From Arctopsyche grandis (Eukaryota; Arthropoda; Insecta; Trichoptera; Hydropsychidae): a stretch of DNA of 64,000 nt. Positions within the stretch are counted from its first letter, which is position 1. Each line of letters starts with the position of its first letter. This document shows, in pieces, positions 9,258 through 28,900 of this stretch. The DNA lies in the NCBI RefSeq assembly GCF_051622035.1, contig NC_135358.1:23440501-23504500 (forward strand), in the 5' to 3' direction. Made by a program: the position numbers and the translations under genes. Under the pieces are notes generated by a model, which ran no database searches, was not told the DNA's origin, and saw nothing but the letters and a program-made list of their open reading frames with translations.

Positions 9258-10064
9258 TACACATATAGGGGTCGGTATACAGGGGCGTGCAGGCGCTCGG
9301 GTGGCGATCGTCGTCGGTGGGTGCGTTCGGCGCGTGTATGTGTGGAGGTGGAGCGGTGTCGGTGTATGCGCGCGTGTGTGTGTGTGCGTGTGTGTATGTA
9401 TGTATGTGCATCGGCTGTCGGCTGTCGGCTGTCGGTGTCGGCATCGGGGTCGGGCGCTCTTGGGATCGGCGCCGAGACCGAAACCGAGACCGAGACTGAG
9501 ACTGAGACTGAGACCGGCTGTGACTGTGACTGTGACTGTTTCTGTGATTGTCGTCGAGTGGGCGAGCAGTGGTGGCGACGGTGACAGCGGCAGCGAAAGC
9601 GACAGCGACAGCCTCGGTCGACGATCGTGCGCGAAGATACGCGGGCCGAGTTGTCGGTGTCGGTCGAGGTCGAGGTGCTCGGTGGAGGCGGTGGAGGCGG
9701 TGGAGGAGGTGGAGGAGGTGGAGGTGGGAGAGCGGAGAGGTGGGTGAGAGGGAGAGGGGCTCCGCCGCCGCCCGCCCCGCTCCGCCGCCGCCCCCCCCGC
9801 CGCCGCTGCCTGGCGCGCGCATGGCCTCCGAGAGACGCGGCCGAGCGCCAACACGCTAGTGCGCTGGAGGCCGCCGCCGCAGCGCCCGCCGCACTCGCTG
9901 CGCCTGCGCCCGCGCCCGCGCCCGCCCCCGCCCCCGCGCCCCCCCTGCCGCCGCTGCCCAACCCCGCGCCCGCGCACCCGCACCCCCACCGCGCCCCGCA
10001 CGCGCCTCCGCCACCCCCGCCGCCGCCCCCTTCCCCGCAGCAGCCCGCAGGCCGCGCCCGCCAG
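9258..10064 (+). promoter_or_regulatory. GC/CpG-rich promoter and 5' leader of FBXO11
   Basis: Roughly 800 bp of CpG-rich sequence with CGGTGT, CGAGAC, GGAGGCGGT and CGCCCC low-complexity runs, directly before the FBXO11 start. In the FBXO11 frame it stays open upstream of the chosen ATG to at least 9627, giving an Ala/Pro-rich stretch. So part of it could be translated. Inferred from composition and position. Confidence 0.45.
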
Positions 10065-16225
<6,161 letters not shown>

Positions 16226-19200
16226 ATCTCGCACCGTTCTCCCTCCCTTACCCATCCTCCCCATACTCCCCTTTCTCACATACTATTTGCATCTCATGGT
16301 TCGTTTCTGTGTGTTCGTTTCATGTGTAAGTGTTTGTTTGTACATTTAGAGTGGTTGTTTATTTAAAACTATTGCTGATGATGGATGCATATGTGTTAAA
16401 CAGAACATTCTCTATATAAGTTGTGTTTTTTCTAATTTAATATTGTACATAAATATATATCAAAAATATTATTCTATATAGTTTAATTGTCGATGGCAGT
16501 CCTACAGCAATATAAACGGGGATTACATATATATATATTAATGATGTGTGTAATACATATATATCCCAATTTGTTCTTTGAACTCAAGGAACTGTATAGC
16601 ATATGTGATGGAATTTGAAATGTGATTTTATAATCTAAAAGAATAATAATGTGATTTGTTTTGAATATACGAGACTGCCAGTGTGTGAATAGAGTTATAA
16701 AGTGAATGATGATAATATTGGCCTATTTATTGTAATTAAATGCGAATTCACTAACGCTGCCAATATGTATTTGGTGTCACATCTACTGGCGGTGCTGTAA
16801 AATGACGACATATTTTTTTTGTAATGAACATGTGAAATATGGATTATTTTGCGGTATCTGCCCCCGCCCCCGCCCCATTAATAAACTCGAACATTTTGCA
16901 GCTGATTTTGAACGTTGTCGTTGTGAAAAATGCTCTTGATCGGTATAGGCCTAACTGTGTAGGATGAAATTTTAAATTGAATTGTTGGTATTGGTCATGA
17001 CAAATCAATGGACATATAGAGGATATACTCAATGAACCTTTTTGTATTTGTTGTCAATAGGGGATAGTCTGCGGTACATATTGTGAAGAAAAAAATCATA
17101 TAAAAATTGCTCTGGAAATTGACTTTATATCAAGGTAATACATATTGAGTTTATTTTGATTAATAATTAGAGTTTGTATGAGTCATTTATATGATTATTA
17201 TTCTTGTTGGGTAATTCCATTACCATTTTTATGTGATTGTTTTTTTTTCTTCAAAATAAAAATGTAAAATATGTACTTCAAACTTATCTGTTAATCAGAA
17301 TTATATCGTCTTTTGAGGTTCTTGTATGTGATTTAACTGACTACATTATATTGCAAAAAAAAAACTCAAGAAGCACATGTCCTCGATTGTCATGCAGGAT
17401 TTTAGAACGTATGTTTAGAAAAATGTTTTGCCAACTAGTTAAAATTTTTTATTAATTCTAAATTTATCAAAGTAAATCCATTGTGTGTAGTTGAATGAAA
17501 CTACATCGTTTTCAAGAAGAAAAACCTCATCAGTGCCACTTGTGTACGTTTTATGTATTTTTACATATGATTTTAATTAATTTAGAGGAATCTCCGTTTA
17601 ACTCGCACAATATTAGGCAATATATTGATGTTGGACTAGTCTAGAAGTCTTTGGTGTATTCACAATTTGGTTGATCATTTCTCTGAAGCAGGTGGCATAC
17701 AGACCAAGTTAGGCTAGATAAAAATATTTTCTAAGTAATCGCGGAATTCGTTTGAAAGGAAATAAATAATCAGTCATGTTTGTGTGTAAGTTTTTTTGAT
17801 GAAGAAAAAATATGTTTTTATCAATGTGTATAAATTTAAATGAGTTTGTTGAACCGCTTGAAAAATTTCTATTTATTTTTCGTCACAAATATGAGATTTC
17901 GTAAAAAAAATAACAATGAAACATACTTATTCTAATCAGCAAAAGTTAAATTTTGCTTTAAGTGTTTTTAAACCTATTATATATTATCACAACTTTCTGT
18001 ATATATATTATATATATATATTAAGTGCATTATAAGAACATTCGTCGGGCATTGATCATTGCAATATTCCATAGCTTTTTCATATAACTCATTAGTCGTT
18101 AGTGTTTTCGTTTTAAAAGCATAAAAAAGCAAAACCACGCAAAGCAACGTTTTCTATCGCAATTTCGATACTTATTATTTTTATTTTTGAATAAAGTTAA
18201 ATTTAATAAGGAAAAATGATTGTGCATTTAACAGTTCGCTCTCTCTATCTCTCTGAAATGATGAAACGTCAGATTCAATTCTTATAAGGACGATTTATTT
18301 AAATTACACTGCTAAAGTATTAATAAATTAAGTAAGATATTAAATTTATCGATATACATATATTTTTTTTATTTTATCTTTCTACAATTAAAAACGAAAC
18401 ATTAAATCAACTTCACTTTCAGACATCGTTCAGTACGATTCGATATTGTTAAACCTTTTATAAAATTTGCGGTAAAACCTCGATACAATTTTGTATATTG
18501 GTATAAAAATCGTATAAATTATGAATATTTTTATTTTATCGTACAGTACAAAAGAATTGTATTATATATGCATATATAAATTAATACTATTTATTATGTT
18601 GATCTTATTTAATCAATTTGATACTCAAAAATTGTCTGTTAAGTTGATCCTGAGTGAAGTGTTTAAGATCTGAGGTTTTACTGTATGTATTTTGCATTTT
18701 GTATTAATTATACTTTATTTTTGTATTCTTAAAATTATGTTAAATCAATTTCAAAACAAGATTACAATAATTGCTATTTAAAAAGAAGTACAGTATCTGT
18801 CATCAAAATTGCTTCGATTCATTTTGCTGTCAGAAAGTGTCAGATCGTAGATTCATTTGCTCGAATATAAAGTTATAATTAAGATTTTGATATTAAGGTA
18901 ACGCAGAACAACCGTTTATTTTATTATTATTATGTTCCATATCGATCTTCCATAGTAAAAAAATGATAGTCCTAATATATTTTATTTATTACTTATTATT
19001 ATTTTTAATTATTATTTGAGACATTTTTTACAATATTAAGGCGATAACTTTTTAAAGTTTTATAAGAATGACTGAAAATAGTTAATGTACGAGATCGCAG
19101 AACATATGTAAACATAACGTGTATGGTTATTATTTTTACGGATCTCACTATGTATCCGTATTGTGAACGTATCCATAACAACATCTAATTTATGAAATTA

Positions 19201-19871
19201 TTCTTGTCGTTTTCGAAATACAAACGATTTCGTTAAATTGAATGTAAACATAATATACATACATATTATCTTATTTTTTCATATATATTATGAATTTAAT
19301 ATATATGTATCGCACAGTAAAATTATATTGTATATAATTTGACCTTACTGACTTTGCCAATAAAACCACAGATAGTAATTATAACTTTAATTTGATTAAT
19401 TGCCCAAGTAAATATAATATACTTCAAGTGATGGAAATGGCAGTATCGAGAAGCAATGTTCACTGTTTTGTTCTGATATATATATATATATATGTGTGTG
19501 TATATGTATACGTATACAAATACGTACATATGTATAATAGCTACTGATTTTTTGATGTTTTTATGAGTAAGGATACTTGATAATAAATATCAATGTAATT
19601 TGTATAGCCGACTTGAATCAAGTAAAAACAGGCTGTAAGAAGGCATGAAAACATTTTGTGCCATACATCAATTCAATCTTGAAAAAAAATTTGTCAGTAA
19701 TCGGTTATGCAAATCCCAGTGTAATGCTAATTAGTTTAAAGAGTATGTATCATAATAACTTAATAAAAAAAAATGTACTACTTAATCAGTCATTGATTTT
19801 TAAGTTCTTCGTCTATATCCTTGTTCATATTAGTTTTATTTTCTTTAATTATACAATATATTATAACATTT
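16226..19871. other. Gene-free AT-rich stretch (FBXO11 3' UTR and intergenic)
   Basis: 3.6 kb between the FBXO11 stop and the end of the gustatory receptor gene. It is AT-rich with scattered AATAAA hexamers, the first plausible one near 16861. No ORF with family similarity, no tRNA, and no inverted-repeat element recognised. Part is probably FBXO11 3' UTR; its end cannot be placed. Confidence 0.5.
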
Positions 19872-22504
19872 TTATTCTGTCAAAGTAGGTGGTGGAGTTT
19901 GACCCATATCGAATTGTAGCAAAACTACTTCATAAGTGGCAACAGCTCCAGCTACCTGAAATAAAATGAGTGGTGTTGAAAATTCATTACATAAAAATAT
20001 TTTTCGAAGGTGGTCAAATCTTACCCCCAACATAAAATTTCGATTCACTGTGAAAAATCCCATTCCGGTAAGACCCACTTCATCATGGGTCAATTGAAAA
20101 CCTAAACGTTGTATCTACAATACAAAATAAGTAACCTATAGACATGGATTCAAGAAATACTAGTTTCAGTTTTGTTGAATAATATTTACTTCTAAACAAT
20201 AGGTACTCGCTGGGCAACATCTAAGGAACGGCAAAGACCTGCGCGCTTCGATCGGTACAGCGGCAGCTGCCAATGCTACACAAATAAGTCTCCCCACCAT
20301 GAAACCAAACGAGCCAAAGAAGTATGCATTATGAAGAGGACCTTGTAATGATGGCCTGTCATAACAATGATCTGGATAAAGCTATTAATGTTGAAGACCA
20401 GTTATAAAGATTAGTACTTACGCTAAACCATTGAGCATTTGCAGACATATAAAGTAGAGATTATTAGTAAAGGATAGGAGAACGAGTGGACCCAGCATAC
20501 TGCTAAAATCTCTAGCTAACTCTGAACAGTTTGTGTATAGCTCCCGCATGAAACGCCAATCTTTGATATTGCTAGCCTGTAATTTATCACCCAACTGACA
20601 TTTGAAAGGAACAAAATATAAACAATTTGTCGCTGCTTTATAATTTTTTTTTAAATATAACACTTTGTATAGGTCTTTTAGTTGATGAAGTCTTATCTAT
20701 TATTAACTTGCTTATGTATTGGAAACAAGTAGGTGTAAATTCTATACCGGCGGAAATATCATTTAGTCAGCAGTAAATATTGTTCGATTTTTTTTCATGG
20801 TACACATATTAAACCATAATCCATATCACTCAGGTAATCCTCCAAATCCAAGTTAGTACCTGAATCATCAGCAAGGTTTATTATTAGTATCGAAATAGTC
20901 ACGGAACCATTTAAAGCTTATGTTTCTGCCGGTATACACAATCGCCATGCCACAAAATGCACGAATTTATTAGCAATACTTATGTATTGGTAGCAGAGTG
21001 TATTTTGCACAATGAGATTTCGTCAAATGAAAGACCTGTATCACCAGTAAAGACTGACGGTATAAGTTTTGCTTTTTTAATGAAGCTAAATTATTTTTTA
21101 ATATGTATCAAATATTTTTATGTAAGATAAATTTGAGTATCTTAACACACCTTAAGCGGGTCTGGTAGTACTATGTTTCATATGAGCTTGACGAGAAATG
21201 CGGAATATGTAGTATCACGTTTGATATTGGTTCATCGCGGAAGGCGGGATACGTAGTACTACGTTTATTCCAATAGTATATGGAGATTTTTTTATATGAG
21301 TGAATTTTTGTGCGATTTTTATAATCTATTGTATTATACAAATCGCTAACACTACCGCTAGTCGCCGCAAAAAAAATTCGCCCGCTAAAGGTGTGTTAAA
21401 CTAAATAAATTAATTCTATGTATTAACAATTTTATATTTGCAAATATGTACATATGAACAGATATAAGCTGACTAATAACTGCTTATAACCGATAAACCC
21501 TTGCCAAGAAAAACCTTATAAAATATCGGCTCTTTTGAAGAGACTTTCTAATTGCATACCGCAATGTCTGTTTTTAGTATTTTGTTGTTTATGTTTCGAT
21601 ATTTAGCAACCAGTCCCGAGCATGTCAAAATCAAGAAAAGATCTTGGAAGTTCCACGCAAATGTTGCCACTTTGCTGACATAAAATATAAACAATCCTAA
21701 TGCCATGTTATATTGTACTGAAAACCAAATTTTTTAGCTTACAAAAAAGAAAGTAACAATACATATGTGTGTATAGTAATAAATTTTATATATATACCTG
21801 CGTTAAAAATAAACGAGTGTGATCGTAGACAATATTCTTTGAGACATTCTCTTAATGTTGAATTTCCCAATAATATATTGGCCCGACAGGTTGGCGTGTT
21901 TATCCCTATACTCAACATATGTTCCGCTAGAAACATAAAATCGAACATCAATGAGGAATTTATCAAACATGTACACCAAGCCTTCAGCACTTACTTAAAG
22001 CGAGTATTAAGATTATGATAGCGATGGCTCGAGTTCGGGCGCGTAGCTTTGGGTAAGGATATGCATCTTTTTCGTGTTTTTCCCATTGTATCATTATGTT
22101 CGGCCAGGTGCTGGCCAATTTGCGAAATATGCATGAAGAAACGAAGGCGTTCGAGTAAAATATTCCACCAGCTGTTGCATTAGCAAAACCTCCTATGAGC
22201 ATTTTATGTTATTTAATAAGGTTTTTCATGTTGCTATTTTTAATATATTCAAGTGTACTATACCAGATTTTCCAGAATTCACTTTAAGCAAAGAACGGAT
22301 AGTATGTACCAAAGATAAGATGGCCGCCCACAAAAGTGTCAAAATGGTGAACAATGAAAGAAAACTTGGGACAGATAATTTGTTATAGCTTAATGCGATT
22401 GCTTGATTTTCTCGTATTCCTTTTATGGGGAATAATCCCACAGCGTATGCCACGGACAATGTATTTTTCATTGAACTTTGGAAACTCTCATTGTTTGATA
22501 TCTG
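19872..22504 (-). CDS. Sugar-type gustatory receptor, 5' exon not found
   Basis: Seven-transmembrane chemoreceptor of the insect Gr family. Eight exons on the minus strand: 22264-22504, 21995-22192, 21798-21926, 21560-21717, 20422-20576, 20190-20355, 20025-20114, 19872-19955 (406 aa, in phase throughout). Landmarks are SMKNTLSVAYAVGLFPIKGI near the N-terminus, ALTEHMLS in TM3/4 (the usual ALVEH position), FAWNFQDLFLILTCSGL, the LSFTNNLYFICLQMLNGL block, and the C-terminal GMGFFTVNR...TYEVVLLQF. The last matches the TYhhhhhQF signature. This set fits the sugar-receptor clade (Gr5a/Gr64/bee Gr1 type). The first exon with the start Met is missing: the acceptor at 22504 needs an upstream partner, and about 40 residues are absent. 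Insertions crowd the region upstream (22.6-22.9 kb). The tail MGQTPPPTLTE is longer than usual. Confidence 0.88.
21142..21399. mobile_element. MITE with TTAA ends in a gustatory receptor intron
   Basis: Starts TTAACACACCTTAAGCGGG and ends CCCGCTAAAGGTGTGTTAA, with inverted ends of about 19 bp and TTAA at both borders. TTAA suggests piggyBac-type mobilisation, though the ends differ from the 4178-6260 element. No coding sequence. Confidence 0.6.
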
Positions 22505-22620
22505 CTGAATGAGTAAAAACTAATAAGAGCCTCGAAAAAAAGTTGTATGTAACATGATAATGTAAAGATTGCAAAATTATGTCGCTTTGAAAAGAAACTG
22601 AATTCATCAGCCTTTTGATA

Positions 22621-22929
22621 TGTTATAACTAGACTGCGGATAGAGACCGTGCTTTTTCCAGGAATCGGGGCGGTTTGGCTCTATTTACAAAGCTAGAGTA
22701 CAAAAAAAAAGGTTGGGCGAACCTTTTACAACAATTGAACAATAAACGGCGCGCTGTGGATCCGGCCACTAGTTATAACTAGAGGTAGGACCGGAAGCGT
22801 GTCGTTCATTGTTAATTGTTTGCCGTGCTTTGTTAAATTTTATGAAGAACCTTTTTTTTTGCACTCTAGCTTTGTAAATAGACCCAAACGGAAAAAGCAT
22901 GCTTCCGATCCTACCTCTAGTTATAACAT
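22621..22929. mobile_element. Foldback MITE cluster with TTATAACTAGAGGTAGGA ends
   Basis: Outer arms of about 95 bp pair (TTATAACTAGACTGCGG... with ...CCTCTAGTTATAAC, including CTATTTACAAAGCTAGAG). A third copy of the end motif, TTATAACTAGAGGTAGGACC, lies inside at about 22773 and pairs with the right end. This looks like one element inserted in, or recombined with, another copy. Confidence 0.6.
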
Positions 22930-22995
22930 CAAATGTAGAGAATGGTAAACTGTATTAAATAACGCATTGATACTATTATGTACATATCTTATTCT

Positions 22996-23210
22996 TCTAA
23001 TATATAATTTCGAAAGAGACTTTGTATGTATGTAAATTTTGGATGGAAGCATCGAAAACAAATTTAACAAAGTTACTATGACGATCGTTGAATATTATTT
23101 TTTTCAATTCAAATAAATTTAATAAAAAAAAAAATGAGTGCTTACTATTAGATTAACCATTTAAGCGGTTTATATTACAAATACCGAGCAAAGCCGGGTA
23201 AAAGCACTAG
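22996..23210 (+). mobile_element. Nonautonomous Helitron 1
   Basis: Begins TCTAATATATAATTTCGAAA and ends with a short hairpin-like ACCGAGCAAAGCCGGGT, then AAAAGCACTAG followed by T. The 5' TC and 3' CTAG(T) plus a GC-rich hairpin near the end are Helitron hallmarks. No helicase sequence. Confidence 0.65.
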
Positions 23211-23393
23211 TCTAATATATAATTTCGAAAGAGACTTTGTATGTTTGTTTGGTTCGTTGAAAAAAACATATAAATTTAAATAAAATAAAACTATTCAAAT
23301 AAATATAATAAAATGTTTACTATTAGATTGGCCATGTTTAAGCGGTTTATATTACCAGTACCGGGTATTTATAATATTATATAATAACACTAG
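23211..23393 (+). mobile_element. Nonautonomous Helitron 2, in tandem
   Basis: Starts with the same TCTAATATATAATTTCGAAA immediately after the CTAG of the preceding copy and ends AATAACACTAG|T. Shares the AAGCGGTTTATATTAC block near its 3' end with the first copy. The hairpin is degenerate. Confidence 0.6.
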
Positions 23394-25250
23394 TATAATA
23401 TAAAATTAACTTTTTTAAAAGTGAAATGAATGTTAATTTTCAAAATGAATATTATCCAAAGCAGGTTAGAGAACACAATTGTGCATATTATAATGTATGT
23501 ATGTACATTTGTGACAGAATAATTTCTAATATAAAATAAGTTTTTATTCATTCATTCTTACCTTTTTGACGATTTTTTCATCGTTAACTTGAGTTGATTT
23601 AAAATTTAGCGTCTGAATTTTGGCTTAAACATAAAATTATTAACATTTATGTACATTGAAATCAATCGCCTAGTGTGATATTATTATAATATAAAATATT
23701 ACCGAGTTTATCATTCAAATTTTTTGATAGACGCATTTTAGACATTTTCTGCATTTTAGACATTTTCTTTGTACAAGTAGAGGATTTTGTGAGACGTGTA
23801 CACGCTTTGATAGTCGATGGCTATGTGGTGTTATGTTTGATGTAATAATATTATTTTTGTACGTATAAAATAACGTATCACATTAATAGGGAGGCCGGGG
23901 TGGTGCTATTATCCGCAAACAACAAATACCTGCGTGTTTCAACCCCTACCATTTTAACCCTCAATTACCACATTTCGATCGCGTTTGTCACTCAAGTACT
24001 ATCTCGATGTCTATCATATTGAATATGTGTATTATTTTACAAGAAATGAAAACTAAATGCCATGGAACGTGTTGTGAGATAAAACAATTTTAGTTTTAAA
24101 ATAAATATGATGAGGCAAAATTTCACCATGTATTTGTTTTTCTTTTATACGAAATTGAAGGGGCTACCATAATATGTATAGAATTATCAAACACAAATCG
24201 TTCATCATTACATGAATCTACATACAATAGACATTCATTTTCAAGACAGTTCCTTTATCAATCAATCAAATAGAAAAGAAAATTGAGCAATTTTATTTAT
24301 AAGTATAATATGAACATAAATGTGTTCTCTTTTAATTTGTTACCAAACCACTCATAACTTAAAAAAAAAAAGAAAAAAATATTCATGCCTAGTAAATTTT
24401 TAAATTTTCACAGAATTTGAGAACCTTTGAAGCAATATTTACATGTTTTCGAATATTGATTTTAGTATTTACGGTAAGTTAATGATATGAAACCTTATCA
24501 TGTTTATCATTATACTGATATGCATTTAAAAAAAATCGGATGTGACCAACCCACGACTTTATCTATGCATTTGAGGAATATAAGACGTATAAAAAACAAA
24601 ATTCAATAATGAAACATACATACACGTTCACACATACCGGCTATGAGAGCATTTTCGATACAAATTGAACGCAATTGTAAGGAATCTTACACAAGACAAA
24701 ATTTCTACATCCAGTTGTCGGATTTTGTTCAATTTTTTTTTGTTATATTATAATAAAATCGAGACATGAAAAAACATTTCTTTCACATTCTTTTAATTTA
24801 TTAACACCTTTTTCCTGAATGGGGTTTTATACATAATAGTTTTCTTTAAAAAAAATCACTACAATGTAAGTATCATATCTACTATTATTTATATCGAAAT
24901 GTTAATCTAAAATCACATGGTTTTTAATTTTTTTATGTTCAATTTCAAAATGGCCCCCTCCTTGACTATTTTCTGGATCCGCCTATGATAGATTCATGTA
25001 AATCATATCACAATCACAGTCATACAGTACGTTATTTTGCCGAATAAAGGTATTAGAACTCGCACCCTGTTAAGCTTTTAATTAACTCCACAACCTTCGA
25101 TACAGCATTGAATGTACATACGTATGTATATATGTCAACTATGGATAAGTATAACCAGTATAGTTGTTTTGCTTTTGTCGGATTGAATAATGTAAATTGG
25201 TAGCATAGAGCAAAATCAATTGGTGAGTTGGTGTATTCAGAAAACAATAT
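23394..25250. other. Gene-free AT-rich intergenic DNA
   Basis: No ORF with recognisable similarity, no splice-compatible exon set and no clear transposon ends. Possible unrecognised first exon of the gustatory receptor gene, but I see no in-phase candidate. Confidence 0.4.
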
Positions 25251-25258
25251 ATACTAAG

Positions 25259-25497
25259 CAGTGGTGTCACCCCAATTTTGGAACAACGGGTTTCCAAATT
25301 TTATTTTGAAAATATATATATATATGTATTTATACTTTTTTTTCGTCCAAGGCACTACTACATGAAAGTTCATTAAACTTACAAGATTTGTATAATTTTG
25401 GACAGAAATTATATGAATTTTTAGATTAAATAACGGTTTCCGGAAACTTTTGATTTTTAACAACGGGTTTCCGGAAACCATTAGGGTGACACCACTG
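25259..25497. mobile_element. hAT-type MITE with 8-bp target duplication
   Basis: Ends CAGTGGTGTCACCC and GGGTGACACCACTG, with perfect duplication ATACTAAG at 25251-25258 and 25498-25505. Internal ACAACGGGTTTCC is also duplicated. 239 bp, noncoding. Eight-bp duplications and CAGTGG ends fit the hAT superfamily. Confidence 0.9.
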
Positions 25498-25900
25498 ATA
25501 CTAAGCCACTTTTATAACAAGTGACCGTCATTTTGGTTTCGTGAAAATCTGTAACGATACATAAAAACTTTTGCCATCAATGTACATAAAGTTGTCGTAT
25601 AAACGTGTACTCCGATTTTATTGGATATATAATTTAAATTCAACTTTTTTATTGTCTTGGCTATAAGTCTGGTATTTAATTATTTAAAATTACTTAAAAA
25701 ATTGATGGAAATTTCATGTTTATCCGCAATATTTAAGGCTGGCAATTTGAGTGAACTATTTTATTACTGGCAAACATACTGGCAAATCTGCCGACAGCTG
25801 TTTCGCTTGTCGTTCGTCTCCGACTACTCCGTGCTTGTTTTTATATAATTTTTAATGTATCGTGAATTAATGTCAAATAATTTCTGATAAAAAAAAGACC

Positions 25901-28900
25901 ATGATGTCCAGTAATCCCGTAAGTTTTATTTTTATTGGTTTATTTCCTTTCGCAATATTTTATATGACGTTTCACATCAACATAACCCCGAAATAATGCT
26001 AAATTTCTAAATTTTCATAATTATTATTTAATTTAAAGTCCACATCGGCGGCGGCGACTCCACCTGGAACAACTGTTCAGGAATTCAAAATTAGAGTTCC
26101 AAAAAATGGTAAAAAGAAGCACCACGTAATGCGTTTTAATGCTACTCTCAATGTTGACTTTGCCCAATGGAGTCAGGTTAAAATGGAGAGGGAAAACAAT
26201 TTAAAAGAATATAGAGGAATGGACGATGAACAACCCAAGTAAGTGTAACGATCTTTAATTTTTTTTCTTATACACTTGCTCCTTGTTTTACGCGGTAGAT
26301 ATGTTTATGAAAAATTACGTAAATCGAGGTACATATTGAACTCGTACAATATTGGAAGATATGTAGGTTCCAAAAAAATTTAAAATGAGAACGGGTCTAC
26401 CTCACGGGCCCGAATGTGAAACGTCGGAAAACGCAAATATCGGAAGGCAAAGATCGAAAATCGATAGATCTTAAGTCGAAAGATAAAAAAAAGGGTGCAT
26501 GGTAAACGGTACATACTCACATAATTTGCGCGAGCAGGATACAACAGGAACAAAAGGAACAGGCTTTTCCTCCCGTATTCTGCGCGCGCACATTAATCTT
26601 TCGATTTTCGATATTTGCCTTCCGATATTTGCGTTTTCTGGCGTTTCACATTCGGGCTCGTCACGGAGACCGAATGAGAACATATGTACATATATCAGAA
26701 TTTAACAAATTTAGAAATTATGTTTTAAAGATTGATAATTATATTTGTATATATATATGTATATGTGTATATCATTAACGAATTTCGTTTTTTATACTAT
26801 TTGTATTCCTCAAATATATAGATATACCTACGTTGATTTCGAAAAAGCTTTTGATATAATTCCAATAGAACCGCTATTACTCAAATTATATCACATAGGG
26901 GTGAGCAGTGGACTTCTTAGCGTTATATTCGTGTATTTTTAAATTCGAGGAATTTCTTGGTGAGGATTAGATCCTGCCCTTCAGAATCCTTTCCTGGCTT
27001 AATTGGAGTTCCCCAAGGCTCAGTTTTCGGCTATATTATCTTTATTATCTATACTAATGACATTGTTAAAGATCTTACATCTTAATATTCTATTTTTGCG
27101 GATGATATTAAATTGTATGGACCTGCCGATATAGGCGGTAACATTTGTCTGCAAAAATATGTGGATGCTGTTAATTCGTGGACAAAAAATTGGCTTTTTA
27201 CCCCAAACATTAAGAAATGTTCTGCATTGCAGCTAGGTTACAAAAATCCTACTTTTCTCTACACAATATATAATAATCCAATCAACGGTATTCAACATCA
27301 ACTACACCTATGTAGATATCATCACTACTTGTAACCACAAATGGACTTCCCATATTCATTTTTTTGTGAACAAATATTACTCTTTTTTTGTATATAATCA
27401 AACGTGTATTCAGTTCTCAACTTAAACATATTAAAAAAAATTATAAAATTAGAATACGCTTTCAGTATATGGAATCTTCATTTAAAAAAATATGTTATTA
27501 TGTATTGAATGGGTACAAAGGAGAATTACTAAAATACTTTGCAAACTTAAATCACTTTCTTATAATGATAGGTGGAAAATAATGTATCTCACCACACTGG
27601 AGACGAGAAGAATAAGAGGCGACATAATCGAAATCTTTAAAATATTAAATAATCATTACAACTGTCCTATGTCCAACCTCTTTATGTTCAATGACTCATC
27701 TTAGAAACACTTATCTCACAGGTCACTTTATCGGACTCCTAAAATAAAAATCAAACAAATTGTTTAAAGATTCCTTTTTTTTAAACAGAGTAGTTAGAGT
27801 TTGGAATAGTCTTCCCAACAATGTAGTAATTTCTGAAAACCTGAATATTTTTAAAAACAAGCTAGATGTGTTTCTTAAACTCAAAGGGTTTTTATAATTC
27901 TCAATATACATATTCATTTCTTTCTATATTTTCTTTTTTTTAGTTATCATTTAACTGTTCTATTTTTTTTTTATGTCTTTGTATTTTCGCTTATTTTTTT
28001 ATTTCTTTTTCATGTTTACTCCTATCTTATTTTTATTTTATTATTATTATCTTGAATGTTTTATTTATTTTGATTTTTTTTTTCATTTAATTTATATGTA
28101 TAAGTCAAACCTCTTGGGTCTATCGGCTTTGCCGCCTCCCCTAAGTATGTAAAATAAATAAATATAGTCATGGGTTAGTCACATCAGAACTTGTTTAATT
28201 TTGTTTTCACTCCATTAATGTAAAACCGTACAAAATAGATGCTGCGTAAATCGAATGACAGTTGTGTTTATATTATTATATTGTAATCTATGTATCCATT
28301 ATACTTTTAAAGATTCGGAGCAGGGTCCGAGTTTGGTAGAGACGCCAGAGAAGAAGCTCGCAGAAAAAAATTTGGTATCGTTGCACGCAAATATCGATCT
28401 GACGATCAGCCGTGGATTTTAAAAGTTGGCGGAAAGAACGGAAAAAAGTATATTGACTAAATTTATTTGAATACACATAAATTTTTTTTTTTCAGCATAT
28501 CTTAAATTTTATTTATTTATATTATAGATTCAAAGGAATTAGAGAGGGCGGTGTATCTGAAAATGCGGCATATTATGTGTTCACTCATGCACCAGATGGT
28601 GCTATTGAGGCATACCCACTGCAAGAATGGTACATATTATTTAATTTTGAAAATAAGGGATATGTATGTACATATATTAAAATAAATGTTTGTTTGCATC
28701 TATCTATGTCTGTTGGCTATGTACAGCCACAGTTTGAAACTTAGAACCACCAAATCTAGTATACTATCTTAAGGTACCCAACTTAGATCTAAAGCTGATT
28801 TCGGAAGGGCTCCCATACAAAAACGCTCGAGTGATATAAAGCGAGTGTGTTTGTCTGGTTTTTACATCCTTTGTCATGTCAGCCACCATATTCCATTTAT

